The position numbers were made by a program, and so were the translations under genes. Of a stretch of 46,484 bases of DNA, positions 1 through 7,949 are shown piece after piece. Under the pieces are notes generated by a model. The model saw only the letters and a list, made by a program, of their open reading frames with translations. It was not told where the DNA came from and did no database searches. How positions within the stretch are numbered: the stretch's first letter is position 1; every line of letters starts with the position of its first letter. This stretch comes from an uncultured Veillonellaceae bacterium (GTDB taxonomy: Bacteria > Bacillota > Negativicutes > Selenomonadales > Selenomonadaceae): NCBI GenBank assembly GCA_900314825.1, contig OMWS01000041.1, positions 1-46,484 of the forward strand, read 5' to 3'.

Positions 1-121
1 CTAAGCGCTAAAGCGCTAAGAGCCTGCTTATCCTCCCTGGGCCTGCCGGCCCTGTCCCTCCTCCAAGGAGGAGGGCTGTCTCTTAACTTAATGACATTGT
101 CCCCAGAGGGGAAGGCTGCTG
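1..121. repeat. Repeat-family fragment at the window edge
   Basis: This stretch is mosaic repeat DNA with no gene. Positions 1-33 match, on the opposite strand, the nested small palindrome seen at 32694 and 43181. A hairpin of opposing CCCTCCTCC and GGAGGAGGG arms lies near 55-75. Positions 85-121 match the tail motif AATGTCATTAAG plus a CCCCTCTGGGG arm found again at 19975, 20260 and 32592. The left part is cut by the window edge. Confidence 0.7.
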
Positions 122-175
122 GAATTGCTACGTTTGCATTCTTTCACTTTTCTCTATTTTACCAAAAAAATTTGC

Positions 176-207
176 ATAAAAAAAGAGCCCCCGCAGAGCG
201 GGAGCTG
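176..207 (-). terminator. Rho-independent terminator of the porin gene
   Basis: On the minus strand an AGCTCCCGC / GCGGGGGCT stem with a three-base loop is followed directly by seven T residues. It lies about 75 bases past the porin stop codon. Confidence 0.85.
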
Positions 208-280
208 GATGCATGAAGCATCAAGATATTTATGGGGATCCATAAAGGATAGGAAGCTTTTTGAGAAGTTCGTTCTACAA

Positions 281-1633
281 TCAGAACTTGAAGTCGAGAC
301 GGCCCCAGAGCGTTTCCGTGTCGCGGCCGGACTCGATGCCTTCGCCGTTGAAGTACTTCGCCGTGGCGACGACGTTCTTGAACGGCGTGTAGTCTGCGCC
401 GATCTCCCAGCCTTTTGCACCGACGGTCTGCGCATCCTGCGTGCCGAAGATGGAAGCGAACGTGCCGAGGTAACGGTAGCCGGCGTAAGCGCCCCACGTG
501 CCCTTGTTCGCGGCCTGCGCGCCTTTGTAGTTGTAGAGAGCCTGCCAGCTCTTGTCGAGCGTGTCAGCTTCCGTGTTCTGCGCATAGGCAGCGGAGAGCT
601 TGCTCGTGCCGTCGAAGTTGTAAGCGGCGTTGACCGACCAGATGTTGGCCGTGTCTTCGTTGTTCGCGCCGTTCGTGTAGGCAACACCGTCGCCCGTCGT
701 CTTCGCGCCGTTGACCTTCGTGTCGTAGAGGCCCTTGAACGCATCGCTGTTCACATGATAGTAGGCAGCGCCACCGGAGAGCTTGCTCTTCGCGGCGTTC
801 GCATACTGGAGAGTGATGCCCTGGATGCTGGCCGTGTCATCGCCGTTCGTGCTCTTCCAAGCTTTCGTCGCGCTGTCAAAGTTCTTGACGGCTTTGGAAT
901 CGGAGAGGTCGATGCGGCCGCCGTAGAGGCTCGCTTTGAGATCGCTGCCGACCGTGACTTTCGCGCCGCTCATCTCGTTATCCCAGACGAGGCCTTGCTC
1001 CGGCGTGTAGAAGCCGAACTTGCCGAGCTGGACCTGGAAGTTCTTGTAGTCGCCCTGTGCATACGCGCGCTGGAGCTTGACGTCGCCGTCATTGCCCGCG
1101 TCCGTGGCCATATCCGTCTTCGCATCGAGGCGGGCTTTCACGGACCAGTGATCGTTGACTTCGGCCGTCGGCTCGAGACGGAACAGGAGCTCGTCGTTGT
1201 TCGCTTTGTCCTTGCTGTCATTGTCCGTGTTTTCGATGCGGCGGCTGGAGTACGTGTAACGCGCTTCGCCGTTCCACTTCACCATGTCGGCATGCTTCTC
1301 GAGGTTCGAGACGCGGACGCCGAGGTTGTTCAGCTCGTCAGCGAACTCGGCAGCGAGCTTGTCGATCATGGCCTTGTCGGCAGCGGAGACATCCGTCTTC
1401 GCCATGGCTTTCGCGACCATCTGCGCCATCTCGTAGCGCGTGATGCTCTTGTCGCCCTGGAACGTCGTGTCGCCGTAGCCTTCGATGACGCCGTCAGCCG
1501 CGAGCTGCGTGACCGCATCATACGCCCAATGGTCCGCCGGGACATCGGAGAACGGGTTCGCTGCTGCGAACGTCGTGGAAGCAGCGCCGACGACGAGCGC
1601 CGTCGTGAGTGCGGAGATCAAAGTTTTTTTCAT
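281..1633 (-). CDS. SLH-domain outer-membrane porin (OmpM type)
   Basis: This 450-residue protein is an outer-membrane beta-barrel of the kind that tethers the outer membrane to the cell wall in Negativicutes. Residues 1-24 form a signal peptide (MKKTLISALTTALVVGAAS, then FAAA). An SLH domain follows at about 26-80, with the typical FSDVPADHWAYDAV and GDKSITRYEMAQM blocks. A helical linker at about 85-115 leads into a long alternating-strand region ending in the aromatic C-terminus LDFKF, as expected for BamA recognition. The start at 1633 is chosen because AGGAGG lies just upstream and the signal peptide begins there; the open frame extends 53 codons further without resembling protein. The gene is monocistronic, with its own promoter and terminator. 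SLH binding to cell-wall polymer is family knowledge. Confidence 0.92.
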   Translation of the reverse strand: MKKTLISALTTALVVGAASTTFAAANPFSDVPADHWAYDAVTQLAADGVIEGYGDTTFQGDKSITRYEMAQMVAKAMAKTDVSAADKAMIDKLAAEFADELNNLGVRVSNLEKHADMVKWNGEARYTYSSRRIENTDNDSKDKANNDELLFRLEPTAEVNDHWSVKARLDAKTDMATDAGNDGDVKLQRAYAQGDYKNFQVQLGKFGFYTPEQGLVWDNEMSGAKVTVGSDLKASLYGGRIDLSDSKAVKNFDSATKAWKSTNGDDTASIQGITLQYANAAKSKLSGGAAYYHVNSDAFKGLYDTKVNGAKTTGDGVAYTNGANNEDTANIWSVNAAYNFDGTSKLSAAYAQNTEADTLDKSWQALYNYKGAQAANKGTWGAYAGYRYLGTFASIFGTQDAQTVGAKGWEIGADYTPFKNVVATAKYFNGEGIESGRDTETLWGRLDFKF

Positions 1634-1771
1634 GATGTTTTCCTCCTTCGGAATACACAGGAACTGGATGCCGGAGGATTTTGGCAACCGTTCCGCAAGC
1701 GCGTTCCGAAGTGTCCATGTTTCCTTGCGGCTGCTTCGCTTCGCGGCTCCCTTGTCCTCTTGACGGTTCTT

Positions 1772-1800
1772 AGGATAACACTTTGCTTGCACGTTGTCAA
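1772..1800 (-). promoter_or_regulatory. Strong sigma-70-type promoter of the porin gene
   Basis: Reading on the minus strand, TTGACA (1800-1795) and TATCCT (1777-1772) are separated by exactly 17 bases. Transcription from here would give a 5' leader of about 130 bases before the start at 1633, with AGGAGG near its end. Confidence 0.8.
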
Positions 1801-1913
1801 TTAGTAATTTGCAGTCTGACGGTTAACTTTTTGTAAAGTGAAACTTTGCATCCCGCAAAAATTTCGTGGAAAGCATCTGGAAGCGTTTTGCGGAACACGA
1901 TACGCTTTCTAAC

Positions 1914-1942
1914 TTGCAACTTGTCAACTCCTATACTATACT
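1914..1942 (+). promoter_or_regulatory. Promoter of the TetR gene
   Basis: TTGCAA and TATACT are spaced by 17 bases; two TATACT copies overlap at 1932-1937 and 1937-1942. The predicted transcription start falls close to the ATG at 1949. That makes 1949 an unlikely translation start and supports the ATG at 2003. Confidence 0.65.
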
Positions 1943-2002
1943 AGGGTCATGGGGACGCGCTCGAAACGTCCCGGATTCCACCAGAGAAACGAGGTCGTCG
2001 CT

Positions 2003-2656
2003 ATGACATTCCAACGCGCGCGCAAGAAGGAGCAAGTCGAGGTCCGCCGGCAGGAGATCCTCGCCGCCGCCGAGCGGCTGTTCAACGAGGGCGGGCTCGA
2101 AGACGTGACGTTCAGCCGCATCGCGAAGGATGTCTCGTTCACGCGCCAGACGATCTACACCTATTTCCAGACTCGCGAGGAAGTGCTCTTGGCGCTCCTC
2201 GGCGCGAAGCTCGAAGAATTCTACGCGTCGCTGCACCAGATGTTCCCCGAGGGGCGGCTTCTCTCGCGCAAGGAATTCTGCCAGCGCGTCGCGCGCCATT
2301 TCATCGCGCACAAGGAGACGCTGCGCCTCTTCGCGCTGCGTCATACGGTCTTAGAAGAAAACGTGCGTTACGAAAACCTCGTGGCCTTCAACCGCACGAT
2401 GCTCGAGGTCTTCCCGACGGTCAAAAATATTTTGCGCCGCCAATGCCCGAGCACGGACGATGCGACGTTCGACACGTTCACGTTCACGATGATCTCGTAC
2501 TTCGCGAGCATCTACCCGATCCTCGAGCCGCATCCGAATCAGCTCAAGGCGATCTTCGAAGCCGTCGGCTCCGAAGTCACGATGACGCCACAGGAATGCC
2601 TCGAAGCCTCCATCGGCCTCATGGCAGCGGCGCTGAAGTTCAAAAAAGAAGATTGA
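2003..2656 (+). CDS. TetR/AcrR family transcriptional regulator
   Basis: This 217-residue protein is a DNA-binding repressor of the TetR family. The N-terminal helix-turn-helix spans about residues 12-57 (RRQEILAAAERLFNEGG ... TRQTIYTYFQTREEVL), with the typical YTYF recognition helix. The remaining 150 residues are a helical ligand-binding domain with no recognisable ligand signature. The ATG at 2003 is preferred over 1949 because it follows an AACGAGG ribosome site and because 1949 coincides with the predicted transcription start. The gene stands 370 bases from the divergent porin gene and 48 bases before the secretin, so it could act on either; that is inference. Confidence 0.88.
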   Translation: MTFQRARKKEQVEVRRQEILAAAERLFNEGGLEDVTFSRIAKDVSFTRQTIYTYFQTREEVLLALLGAKLEEFYASLHQMFPEGRLLSRKEFCQRVARHFIAHKETLRLFALRHTVLEENVRYENLVAFNRTMLEVFPTVKNILRRQCPSTDDATFDTFTFTMISYFASIYPILEPHPNQLKAIFEAVGSEVTMTPQECLEASIGLMAAALKFKKED

Positions 2657-2704
2657 GCCCTATTTTCGTTTGCCGCCCGCTTTTCCATTCTAGGAGGCTT
2701 CTCC

Positions 2705-4132
2705 ATGCCGAAATTCTTTCGCAATTGCCTGATAACATTATCTCTTTCCCTCCTCCCCGCAACAACGTTCGCCGCCCCCGTTGCTCTCCACTTCCAAGAC
2801 GCGGAGATCGCGGACGCGTTGCAGACGATCGCGCGGTTCGGCGGCTATGGCATTGTGATCGACGGCGAGACATCGGGGCGCGTGACGATCGATGCTGAGG
2901 CCGAACCGTCGGAGCTTTTGCCGCGACTCGCGAAAATGTATGGCCTCACGGCGACGCTGCGGGATGGGACCTTTTTCGTCTCGTCCGCGTCGCACGCGCG
3001 CGACGTGCGCGAGGCGTACGTGTTCCCCGTCCACTACAGTGCGCCGGAAGATTTGCTTCCGGCGCTAAATTTAACCCTAAAGAAAGAAGGAAATCGGGAC
3101 GGCACGGCGAATAATGATAACGATATAAAAGAAACTGCGAAGCGCTCTGGGACTTCGCAAGCAAATTCTTTTTCCTCTGGGGACGATGACGCTGACCGAA
3201 AGGCCCGCGCACGGCAGGACCTCTCGCGTGCGGACGACGACGACATCCGCGTGACGGTCGGCACGGACGGTCAGTCCGTCGTGCTCTACGGCACGCCGGC
3301 GGAGCGCGACCTATGCGAGCGCCTGCTGCAGGAGCTCGACGTCCCCGCGCAGCAAGTCGCGCTCGAAGCGAAAGTCGTGTCGCTCACGAACGAAGCCTCG
3401 CGCGAGCTCGGCGTCACATGGGACTGGTCCGGCGCTCCGCAATCGCCGCAGACGCAGGACACGTACGAGTCGCACCGCCGCAGCTACATCGGCCCCGACG
3501 GCAAGGCCGTGACCGTCTACGAAGACGTGCCGAAGACCGAGATCACGCGAAGCTACGAAGGCCACGACTACATCCCGGGCATCGTGCAATTCGGCCGCGG
3601 CCCCGAGGGGCATCCATTCGAGTGGTACTACGAGGCGCATCTCCACGCGCTTGAAACGGCCGGCAAGGCGAAGCTCCTCTCGCGTCCGAATGTCACGACG
3701 CTCGTCGGCCGCGAGGCCGTCATCAACATCGGCAGCCAGGTGCCCGTGCCCGAAGTGGAGACGACGGCGCGCTCCACGACGACGTCGTTCAAGTACCACG
3801 ACGCCGGCATCATCCTGCGCTGCAAGCCGTTCGTGAGCGCGGACGGCGACATCACGGCCACCGTCCACACGGAAGTCAGCGCGCCCGCCTACGTCGCCGA
3901 CCTCAAAGCCTACCGCTTCCAGAAGCGCAGCGCCGACACGACCGTGCGCCTCCGGGACGGCGAGACGATGGTCATCGGCGGCCTCATGGGCAGCGAAGAA
4001 ACGAAGACCTTGCGGAAAATCCCTGGGCTCGGCGACCTGCCGCTCCTCGGGGCCCTGTTCCGCATGTCGCAAAAAACGAAACAGACCTCGGAAATCGTGA
4101 TTTTTTTGACGGCGCATATCCTTAAGCAGTGA
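2705..4132 (+). CDS. Secretin domain protein (GspD/PilQ type)
   Basis: This 475-residue protein should form a gated ring in the outer membrane. It has a signal peptide (residues 1-23), then an N0/STN-like region (about 25-95, with EIADALQTIARFGGYGIV) and an N1-like domain (about 100-120 and 170-205) split by an acidic, low-complexity linker. The C-terminal secretin domain (about 210-475) carries KAKLLSRPNVTTLVG, the GSQVPVP gate segment, RDGETMVIGGLM and the KIPGLGDLPLLGALF signature. An AGGAGG site precedes the ATG. The expected partners (ATPase, inner-membrane platform, pilins) are not in this window, so it is an orphan here. It is shorter than usual GspD/PilQ proteins and lacks extra N domains. 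Confidence 0.88.
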   Translation: MPKFFRNCLITLSLSLLPATTFAAPVALHFQDAEIADALQTIARFGGYGIVIDGETSGRVTIDAEAEPSELLPRLAKMYGLTATLRDGTFFVSSASHARDVREAYVFPVHYSAPEDLLPALNLTLKKEGNRDGTANNDNDIKETAKRSGTSQANSFSSGDDDADRKARARQDLSRADDDDIRVTVGTDGQSVVLYGTPAERDLCERLLQELDVPAQQVALEAKVVSLTNEASRELGVTWDWSGAPQSPQTQDTYESHRRSYIGPDGKAVTVYEDVPKTEITRSYEGHDYIPGIVQFGRGPEGHPFEWYYEAHLHALETAGKAKLLSRPNVTTLVGREAVINIGSQVPVPEVETTARSTTTSFKYHDAGIILRCKPFVSADGDITATVHTEVSAPAYVADLKAYRFQKRSADTTVRLRDGETMVIGGLMGSEETKTLRKIPGLGDLPLLGALFRMSQKTKQTSEIVIFLTAHILKQ

Positions 4133-4179
4133 GCCGCCCGCTCCTGATTTACGAACGAATGGAAGGGAGAGATTTTCCC

Positions 4180-4851
4180 ATGGCAATCAAAATCCTCATC
4201 GCCGACGACCACGCCCTCCTGCGGCAGGGCATCAAACGCGTGCTGAACTTCGAAGACGACCTCGAAGTCGTCGGCGAAGCCGAAGACGGGCAGGAGACGC
4301 TCGCGCGCACGCTCGTCTTGCAGCCGGACATCCTGCTCCTCGACCTCAACATGCCGGGCCTCTCCGGCCTCGAAGTCACGAAGCAGCTCCAGGCCGCGAA
4401 GTGCAAGACGAAGATCATCGCGCTCACGATCCACGACAGCGACAACTACGTGCTCGAGATGCTGAAGAACGGCGCGCTCGGCTATCTTTTGAAAGACGTC
4501 GAGCCCAGCGTGCTCATCAAGGCCATCCACGTCGTGAACGACGGCAACACGTTCGTCTATCCGAAGCTCGCGGAGCGCCTCTTCGGCGGGGTCGGCGAGG
4601 ACGAAGACCTCACGGAGAAAGCGCGCGAGATGTGGCGCGAGAGCCGCTCCGAACGCCTGACGTCGCGCGAAATGGACGTGCTCGAATGCATCGCGAAAGG
4701 CTTCTCGAACCAAGACATCGCCCAAGCGCTCTGCGTCAGCGAGAAGACGGTCAAGAACCACCTCACGAACATCTTCCGCAAGCTGAACGTCAACGACCGC
4801 ACGCAAGCGCTCGTCTACGTGCTGAAGCACAAGATCATCTCGCTGGAATAA
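4180..4851 (+). CDS. NarL/FixJ (LuxR-type) response regulator
   Basis: This 223-residue protein has a receiver domain (residues 3-120) with the acidic pair D9-D10, phosphoacceptor D55 in LLLDLNMPG, and a conserved Lys in YLLKDVEP. A LuxR-type helix-turn-helix follows at about 160-215 (LTSREMDVLECIAKG, then SEKTVKNHLTNIFRKL). The start at 4180 follows GGGAGAG; a GTG 17 codons upstream overlaps the secretin gene and adds nothing recognisable. It lies about 45 bases after the secretin and may be co-transcribed. No sensor kinase is adjacent, so the input signal is unknown. Confidence 0.9.
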   Translation: MAIKILIADDHALLRQGIKRVLNFEDDLEVVGEAEDGQETLARTLVLQPDILLLDLNMPGLSGLEVTKQLQAAKCKTKIIALTIHDSDNYVLEMLKNGALGYLLKDVEPSVLIKAIHVVNDGNTFVYPKLAERLFGGVGEDEDLTEKAREMWRESRSERLTSREMDVLECIAKGFSNQDIAQALCVSEKTVKNHLTNIFRKLNVNDRTQALVYVLKHKIISLE

Positions 4852-4880
4852 AAATTTTTTCGGCCTTGCGAAAAAAATGC

Positions 4881-4909
4881 TTGCATTTTCGTTCCCGCCG
4901 CAGTATAAT
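4881..4909 (+). promoter_or_regulatory. Promoter of tRNA-Ala
   Basis: TTGCAT (4881-4886) and a consensus TATAAT (4904-4909) are spaced by 17 bases, with the tRNA beginning 13 bases further on. Confidence 0.8.
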
Positions 4910-4922
4910 AGTTTTCGTTGAC

Positions 4923-4998
4923 GGGGACGTAGCTCAGCTGGGAGAGCACCAGGTTCGCAATCTGGGGGTCGAGGGTTCAATCCCCTTCGTCTCCACCA
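4923..4998 (+). tRNA. tRNA-Ala (anticodon CGC)
   Basis: A full cloverleaf can be folded: acceptor GGGGACG with CGUCUCC, D arm GCUC/GAGC, anticodon stem CCAGG/UCUGG around the loop UUCGCAA, and T stem GAGGG/CCCUU, then A73 and an encoded CCA. The anticodon CGC reads GCG. The acceptor contains the G3:U70 wobble pair that defines alanine tRNAs. Its 3' end is repeated at 10051, marking it as the integration site of the following island. Confidence 0.95.
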
Positions 4999-5046
4999 TC
5001 TTTGGAACAGCAAGCCGCTGCACGGAAGTGCGGCGGCTTTTTCGTG
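4984..5046. repeat. Left attachment-like direct repeat (tRNA-Ala 3' end plus terminator)
   Basis: These 63 bases, covering the last 15 bases of tRNA-Ala and the hairpin after it, recur at 10051-10113 with four mismatches. The arrangement is that of an att site pair made by site-specific integration into a tRNA 3' end. Confidence 0.8.
5012..5043 (+). terminator. Terminator after tRNA-Ala
   Basis: An AGCCGCTGCAC / GTGCGGCGGCT stem with a GGAA tetraloop, one wobble pair and a following run of T residues lies about 15 bases past the tRNA. A near-identical copy stands at 10079-10110. Confidence 0.85.
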
Positions 5047-5250
5047 TGCTAAAATCGCATCTCTTCGGAATTATTCGTATTGTGTCAAACATTTGTTCTA
5101 TTTCGTCGTATATATGCTTTATTTTTCCTCTTGTTAGATTTATAATAAAGCTAGTATTTTCCATTACTGAAAAAAGGGGTTGTTTATGGTGTGCCATCTT
5201 CCATGTCGCACAGCAATATCGCCAACAGCCAACAAAAGGAGATGTTGCAA

Positions 5251-5709
5251 ATGAAGCCGCTCGGAAAAGCAATCATGGCTTGCGCTTTGGGCATCGGCAT
5301 TGCCTTGAGCGCAAGCAATTTCACGCCCGGCACAGCAGAAGCGTATTACGCTGATACGACGTCCGCTGTTTCCAAAGGTTCGGATGGGACATGGCACTAT
5401 GCGGCCATCAACGTCGTGGACGATGACAGCACCGTAACGCTCAAAGCATGGAAAAGCAGTGCCGGCGAAGAACGCGTCAATTATGTAAAAACGACGGCGA
5501 ACAACGGATTTGCGACGCCCGCAGGATTGACCGTCGGCATGAGCAAATCGACGATGCAGGGCCTTTATGGCGTGGAAGATCCGTATTACGACAAAAAGAC
5601 AGGATATACCGAATATATGTATCCACACATGGGCTCTGGTGCAGGTGCAGGGATGCGTATTCTGGTAGATGATGACAATACGATTCGGAGCATCGAAGTG
5701 CTCGATTGA
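5251..5709 (+). CDS. Exported protein of unknown function
   Basis: I do not recognise this 152-residue protein. It has a signal peptide of about 32 residues (MKPLGKAIMACALGIGIA, cleavage likely after TAEA). The mature part is acidic and contains VGMSKSTMQGLYGVEDP at about 92-108, loosely like the small G-S-x-x-V...YG turn in BamE/SmpA lipoproteins, though that likeness is weak. The ATG at 5251 follows AAAGGAGA at good spacing; an upstream in-frame ATG at 5191 lacks a site and would spoil the signal peptide. It is the first gene of the tRNA-Ala island and is visibly less GC-rich than the core genes. Confidence 0.75.
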   Translation: MKPLGKAIMACALGIGIALSASNFTPGTAEAYYADTTSAVSKGSDGTWHYAAINVVDDDSTVTLKAWKSSAGEERVNYVKTTANNGFATPAGLTVGMSKSTMQGLYGVEDPYYDKKTGYTEYMYPHMGSGAGAGMRILVDDDNTIRSIEVLD

Positions 5710-5735
5710 TATGTATTCCGAAGGAAGTGATCTCT

Positions 5736-6257
5736 ATGCACCGCATACAACGGATACTCTTGCTCGCCTGCTTTGTCGTTCTGCTCTCACAAGCAGCTGT
5801 AACCGCTGCGCCGATGAATGTTTCCGACATGGGCATTAGTCGTTTCACCTATGCTGTCGATCAGCTTGGCTCACAGCAAGGCATTCAGACGCATTTCGCA
5901 AATTATATGCGCCTTACGCCATCCGGCGATAAAATCGGTCCGTACGATGTTTATCCGCTGGATTATAGCGACGGCAGTCATCGCGTTTTGATTCTCTACC
6001 TCACGCACGACGCCAGCTACATCGAACGCATTTCCGTTCTTTGGCCGGTTGACGACGAAACGTCCATGAATAACGCAGGCGACCTCGTCGACCTCATGCT
6101 CGGTATCATCGGACTCACGAAAGCCGAAGGTGACGCGCTTGCCTCGCAAGGCAACGATGCTAGCGTCTGGTGCACGTCTGCAAACCGCCGCATCCATCTC
6201 CATCTGTCGAAGTCAGACGAAGTTTATGATGCGACAATTACATCTGAAGATTCTTGA
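5736..6257 (+). CDS. Exported protein of unknown function
   Basis: I do not recognise this 173-residue protein. Residues 1-24 form a signal peptide (MHRIQRILLLACFVVLLSQ, then AAVTAA). The mature part has no membrane segment and no motif I can name; it contains the blocks LDYSDGSHRVLILYLTHD and ISVLWPVDD. The start at 5736 follows GAAGGAAG. It lies 26 bases after the previous exported protein, on the same strand, and the run continues with two more exported proteins, which suggests one transcript delivering envelope proteins. Confidence 0.72.
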   Translation: MHRIQRILLLACFVVLLSQAAVTAAPMNVSDMGISRFTYAVDQLGSQQGIQTHFANYMRLTPSGDKIGPYDVYPLDYSDGSHRVLILYLTHDASYIERISVLWPVDDETSMNNAGDLVDLMLGIIGLTKAEGDALASQGNDASVWCTSANRRIHLHLSKSDEVYDATITSEDS

Positions 6258-6280
6258 TGATAACGAGGAGGCTTTCCATC

Positions 6281-6667
6281 ATGAAAAAGTTTTTCTGCGG
6301 GTTTCTGATGATGCTGACAATGCTTCTTGTGAGCGCTCCCGCCAGTCTGTGCTCGGCGGCTGATGTCTGGGTCGCTCATTGGAACTCGGAAAATATCGAC
6401 ATTTATGTCATCGATGACACACTGCGTTATGACAGCAGCCAGCCCGGCCACTATTTCTTCGTCGATGCCAAGGAAGTGCGCAATGGGTATCTGTTGCGCA
6501 CCGTGCGGTGGGAGTACAGCAAGTTCCGCAATGATGCGTGGCGTTACCAGACCGATACAATGCGCGGCAATCATACGACTGTCGCGATTCCGCGTGATGG
6601 CATCTTCGAATATTGCATGGGACAATTGGGATGGAGTTACTACATCGAAAACTCTAGGTACTATTGA
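6281..6667 (+). CDS. Small exported protein of unknown function
   Basis: This 128-residue protein begins with a signal peptide (MKKFFCGFLMMLTMLLVSA, cleavage near CSAA). The mature 100 residues are rich in aromatic residues and alternate like beta strands (WNSENIDIYVIDD, YFFVDAKEV, VRWEYSKFRNDAWRY). The pattern faintly recalls the small beta-fold of surface-adhesin E-like proteins, but I would not assign it. GAGGAGG precedes the ATG. It sits between two exported proteins in the island's same-strand run. Confidence 0.72.
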   Translation: MKKFFCGFLMMLTMLLVSAPASLCSAADVWVAHWNSENIDIYVIDDTLRYDSSQPGHYFFVDAKEVRNGYLLRTVRWEYSKFRNDAWRYQTDTMRGNHTTVAIPRDGIFEYCMGQLGWSYYIENSRYY

Positions 6668-6726
6668 TGATTCTGCCCCTGGGAATGTCGCTGACAAAAT
6701 GTGATTACCGAAGGGAAACGACACAT

Positions 6727-7764
6727 ATGAAAAAACATTGGATTGCCACCATTTTTCTCTTCGTCGCTTGCACCATCCTGCTTGCTGGCTGCGGTGATCC
6801 CAAAAAGAATGCACGGCAAGACCTCGCAAAAATGAACGTCGAATACACGGTGGATGCATTCAATGCCGCCATCGAAAACAAAGACGATCAGGTCACGAAA
6901 CTATTCCTCCAATCGGGATTCGACGTAAGCCTCAAGGACGATAACGGCAAGACGCCACTCATGGCCGCCGCATCCGTCAGCAACATGGACGTGTTGAACA
7001 GCATCATTCAAGCAGATGCTGATCGCGAAAAAGACGTGGATAATGCAAAACACGCACCGCTCGCCTACGCCATCCAGAAAAAGCAAGGCGAGGCCGTCCA
7101 AGCACTCAAAGACGGCTCGGATTGGTCGCTCATCGACAGCGACGGAAACACACTCTTGCATCTCGCGGCACTCGCTGGGGATGCCGACATCCTTACGGAA
7201 ACTTTGCAACACGATATTGACATCAATGCGCGCAACCAGCGCGGCGAAACAGCGCTTTTCCTTGCGGCAAAGAACGGTGATGCCGCAGCCGTGAACGCCT
7301 TGCTGGAAAAGAATGCCGACAAGGCCATCGCAGCAAACGACGGCCAGACGCCTGCCAAGGCCGCGCAAGCCGCCAACCACCCAGATGTTGCCAAGCTCGT
7401 CGCCCTTCCCGAACCCAAGCCAGCGGCAAAGCCAAGCGGATGGCAGTACATTTGTACGGTCAAAGCTTATGACTATGCGGTTGACCTCACATCTATCCAC
7501 GTAACAATAAATCAGCAGAACGGTCGGGAACGCTTCGTCGAATACTGGGTCAAGATCAAGAGCACAAACAAAACATCTGGTGCTTCCAGAACTCGCGATC
7601 TCATATTCTCTGTCCATTCTGGGAAAGGATATAGTTGCTCGTACGCCTATGATGCGCCCGGCGGTCTGAAGCCATTCGATCCGTACACCGCATATGAATA
7701 CAACCGCGAAGCCGTCACGGCATTCAACGTCACTTGGGAATATCTCTTCCACGAAAAATTCTGA
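6727..7764 (+). CDS. Ankyrin-repeat lipoprotein
   Basis: This 345-residue protein has a type II signal peptide with the lipobox LLAGC, so Cys21 would be lipidated and anchored outside the cytoplasm. Four to five ankyrin repeats cover about residues 41-225; clear ones read DNGKTPLMAAASVSNMDVL, DGNTLLHLAALAGDADIL and RGETALFLAAKNGDAAAV. A proline-alanine linker (about 228-238) leads to a C-terminal 105-residue beta-rich domain starting WQYICTVKAYDYAVDL. Ankyrin repeats bind proteins, so a periplasmic or surface partner is likely, but none is evident. The start follows AAGGGA. It closes the first run of island genes. Confidence 0.85.
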   Translation: MKKHWIATIFLFVACTILLAGCGDPKKNARQDLAKMNVEYTVDAFNAAIENKDDQVTKLFLQSGFDVSLKDDNGKTPLMAAASVSNMDVLNSIIQADADREKDVDNAKHAPLAYAIQKKQGEAVQALKDGSDWSLIDSDGNTLLHLAALAGDADILTETLQHDIDINARNQRGETALFLAAKNGDAAAVNALLEKNADKAIAANDGQTPAKAAQAANHPDVAKLVALPEPKPAAKPSGWQYICTVKAYDYAVDLTSIHVTINQQNGRERFVEYWVKIKSTNKTSGASRTRDLIFSVHSGKGYSCSYAYDAPGGLKPFDPYTAYEYNREAVTAFNVTWEYLFHEKF

Positions 7765-7788
7765 CAAGAGCTTCCCCTGCTATTCAAA

Positions 7789-7821
7789 AGCAGGCCCGGA
7801 CCGCACTGCGACCTGTTCTAG
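7789..7821 (+). pseudogene. Remnant of a YafQ toxin 3' end
   Basis: The last codons read SRPGPHCDLF and a stop, against NRLGSHSDLF and a stop in the intact yafQ at 9699-9977. No upstream toxin sequence survives in frame. The similarity continues past the stop for about 80 bases (see the next entry), so this is a decayed copy of the same yafQ-plus-att end. Confidence 0.6.
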
Positions 7822-7903
7822 TCGAACCATCTGTCTTTCCCGAAAATCTCATAGATCAAAACTTGCGCGGTACTTTGGGGTTACGATAGCCGCCCTTCGT
7901 CTC
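7822..7903. repeat. Degenerate copy of the island end sequence
   Basis: The segment GTCGAACCATCTGTC to TCTCAT matches the sequence right after the intact yafQ stop (9978-10007). After a diverged 28-base spacer, TTACGAT and CCTTCGTCTC match 10037-10060. It therefore looks like a third, decayed attachment-type end between the two bounding repeats. The rest of the 185-base gap between genes shows nothing else. Confidence 0.6.
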
Positions 7904-7949
7904 TTATGATATAGCTAGTATCATTCCATCTGCAGAAAGGAGCTCAAAC

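Noticed and set aside
125..1804. Long open frame opposite the porin gene
   Set aside because: It is the antisense shadow of a clear porin, rich in Arg/Val/Leu of the kind produced by complementing GC-rich codons, with no signal, motif or ribosome site.
3061..3200. Dispersed repeat in the acidic linker of the secretin
   Set aside because: A short CCTCTGGGGACGATGAC resembles the repeat arm and tail, but no inverted arm or core is present, so the likeness may be chance.
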